From positions 1 through 5,606 of the forward strand of contig DASQNG010000027.1 of NCBI GenBank assembly GCA_035645095.1: a stretch of DNA of 5,606 bases, read 5' to 3'. Origin of the DNA: Gaiellasilicea sp035645095 (lineage in GTDB: Bacteria; Actinomycetota; Thermoleophilia; Gaiellales; Gaiellaceae). The notes under the pieces are model-generated. The model did not search any database. It was not told where the DNA came from and was given only the letters and a program-made list of their open reading frames with translations. Every line of letters begins with the position of its first letter. The first letter of the stretch is position 1. This document shows positions 5,487 to 5,606 of the stretch, in pieces. The translations under genes and the position numbers were made by a program.

Positions 5487-5606
5487 CCTGCTGACCGCGC
5501 CCGCACGCCCCGCGTTCGCCAACTACATCGGCGGCGACTGGGTCGACAGCAGCACCGGCCGCACGTACGAGAAGCGCAACCCCGCCCGGCCGTCGGAGGC
5601 CGTCGG
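5479..5606 (+). CDS. Aldehyde dehydrogenase (NAD(P)-dependent), N-terminal fragment cut by window edge
   Basis: Only the first 42 codons are present. The segment NYIGGDWVDSSTGRTYEKRN (residues 15-34), followed by PA, is the standard N-terminal pattern of the aldehyde dehydrogenase superfamily (usually about 480-500 residues), seen in succinate-semialdehyde and 2-oxoglutarate-semialdehyde dehydrogenases among others. The catalytic Cys and Glu lie outside the window, so activity cannot be judged. The ATG at 5479 has a good GAGGAG ribosome site eight bases upstream and overlaps the preceding stop by eight bases, placing it in the same operon. In context it would oxidise 2-oxoglutarate semialdehyde made by the KdaD-like enzyme, or glyceraldehyde or lactaldehyde released by the aldolase. 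It could also serve the aldehyde product of the divergent diol dehydratase. Confidence 0.88.
   Translation, partial: MSDLLTAPARPAFANYIGGDWVDSSTGRTYEKRNPARPSEAV

Noticed and set aside
4275..5522. 415-codon minus-strand frame opposite the FAH and DapA-type genes
   Set aside because: Shadow of two well-supported plus-strand genes; no family motif in the product.

Overview
The window looks like chromosomal DNA from a very GC-rich bacterium, most likely an actinobacterium (Thermoleophilia or Gaiella-like lineages would fit). This is inferred from the extreme G/C at third codon positions, the many GTG starts (four of the six starts visible), tightly overlapping genes, and what look like leaderless start sites. 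The lineage is a guess from style; there is no rRNA or other marker in the window.

The window holds two back-to-back transcription units separated by only 53 bases (1966-2018). Leftward, on the minus strand, lie the small subunit (pduE-like, 1534-1965) and then the large catalytic subunit (pduC-like, 1550 to the left edge, C-terminus cut off) of a coenzyme B12-dependent diol/glycerol dehydratase. The small subunit comes first, the reverse of the classical large-medium-small order, and the medium subunit is not in the window.

Rightward, on the plus strand, runs a five-gene operon with every junction overlapping: an SDR dehydrogenase (2019-2744), a PfkB-family 2-keto-3-deoxygluconate kinase (2744-3715), a fumarylacetoacetate-hydrolase-superfamily protein resembling the archaeal 2-keto-3-deoxy-pentonate dehydratase KdaD (3712-4605), a DapA/KDG-aldolase-family Schiff-base lyase (4602-5486), and the first 42 codons of an aldehyde dehydrogenase (5479 to the right edge). 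Together these are the parts of an oxidative, Entner-Doudoroff/Weimberg/Dahms-like route for sugar acids: the SDR oxidises a sugar or keto-deoxy acid, and a 2-keto-3-deoxy acid is then phosphorylated (kinase), dehydrated to 2-oxoglutarate semialdehyde (KdaD-like) or cleaved to pyruvate plus an aldehyde (DapA-like). The aldehyde dehydrogenase would oxidise the resulting aldehyde. The sugar-acid dehydratase and lactonase expected for such a route are not in the window.

The most interesting points are the divergent pairing of a B12 diol dehydratase with a sugar-acid operon, the three competing keto-deoxy-acid enzymes in one operon, and the twin -10-like elements placed exactly six bases before each of the two divergent GTG starts. 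No RNA genes, insertion sequences, CRISPR arrays, terminators or long repeats were seen, and there is no gene-free stretch over 300 bases.
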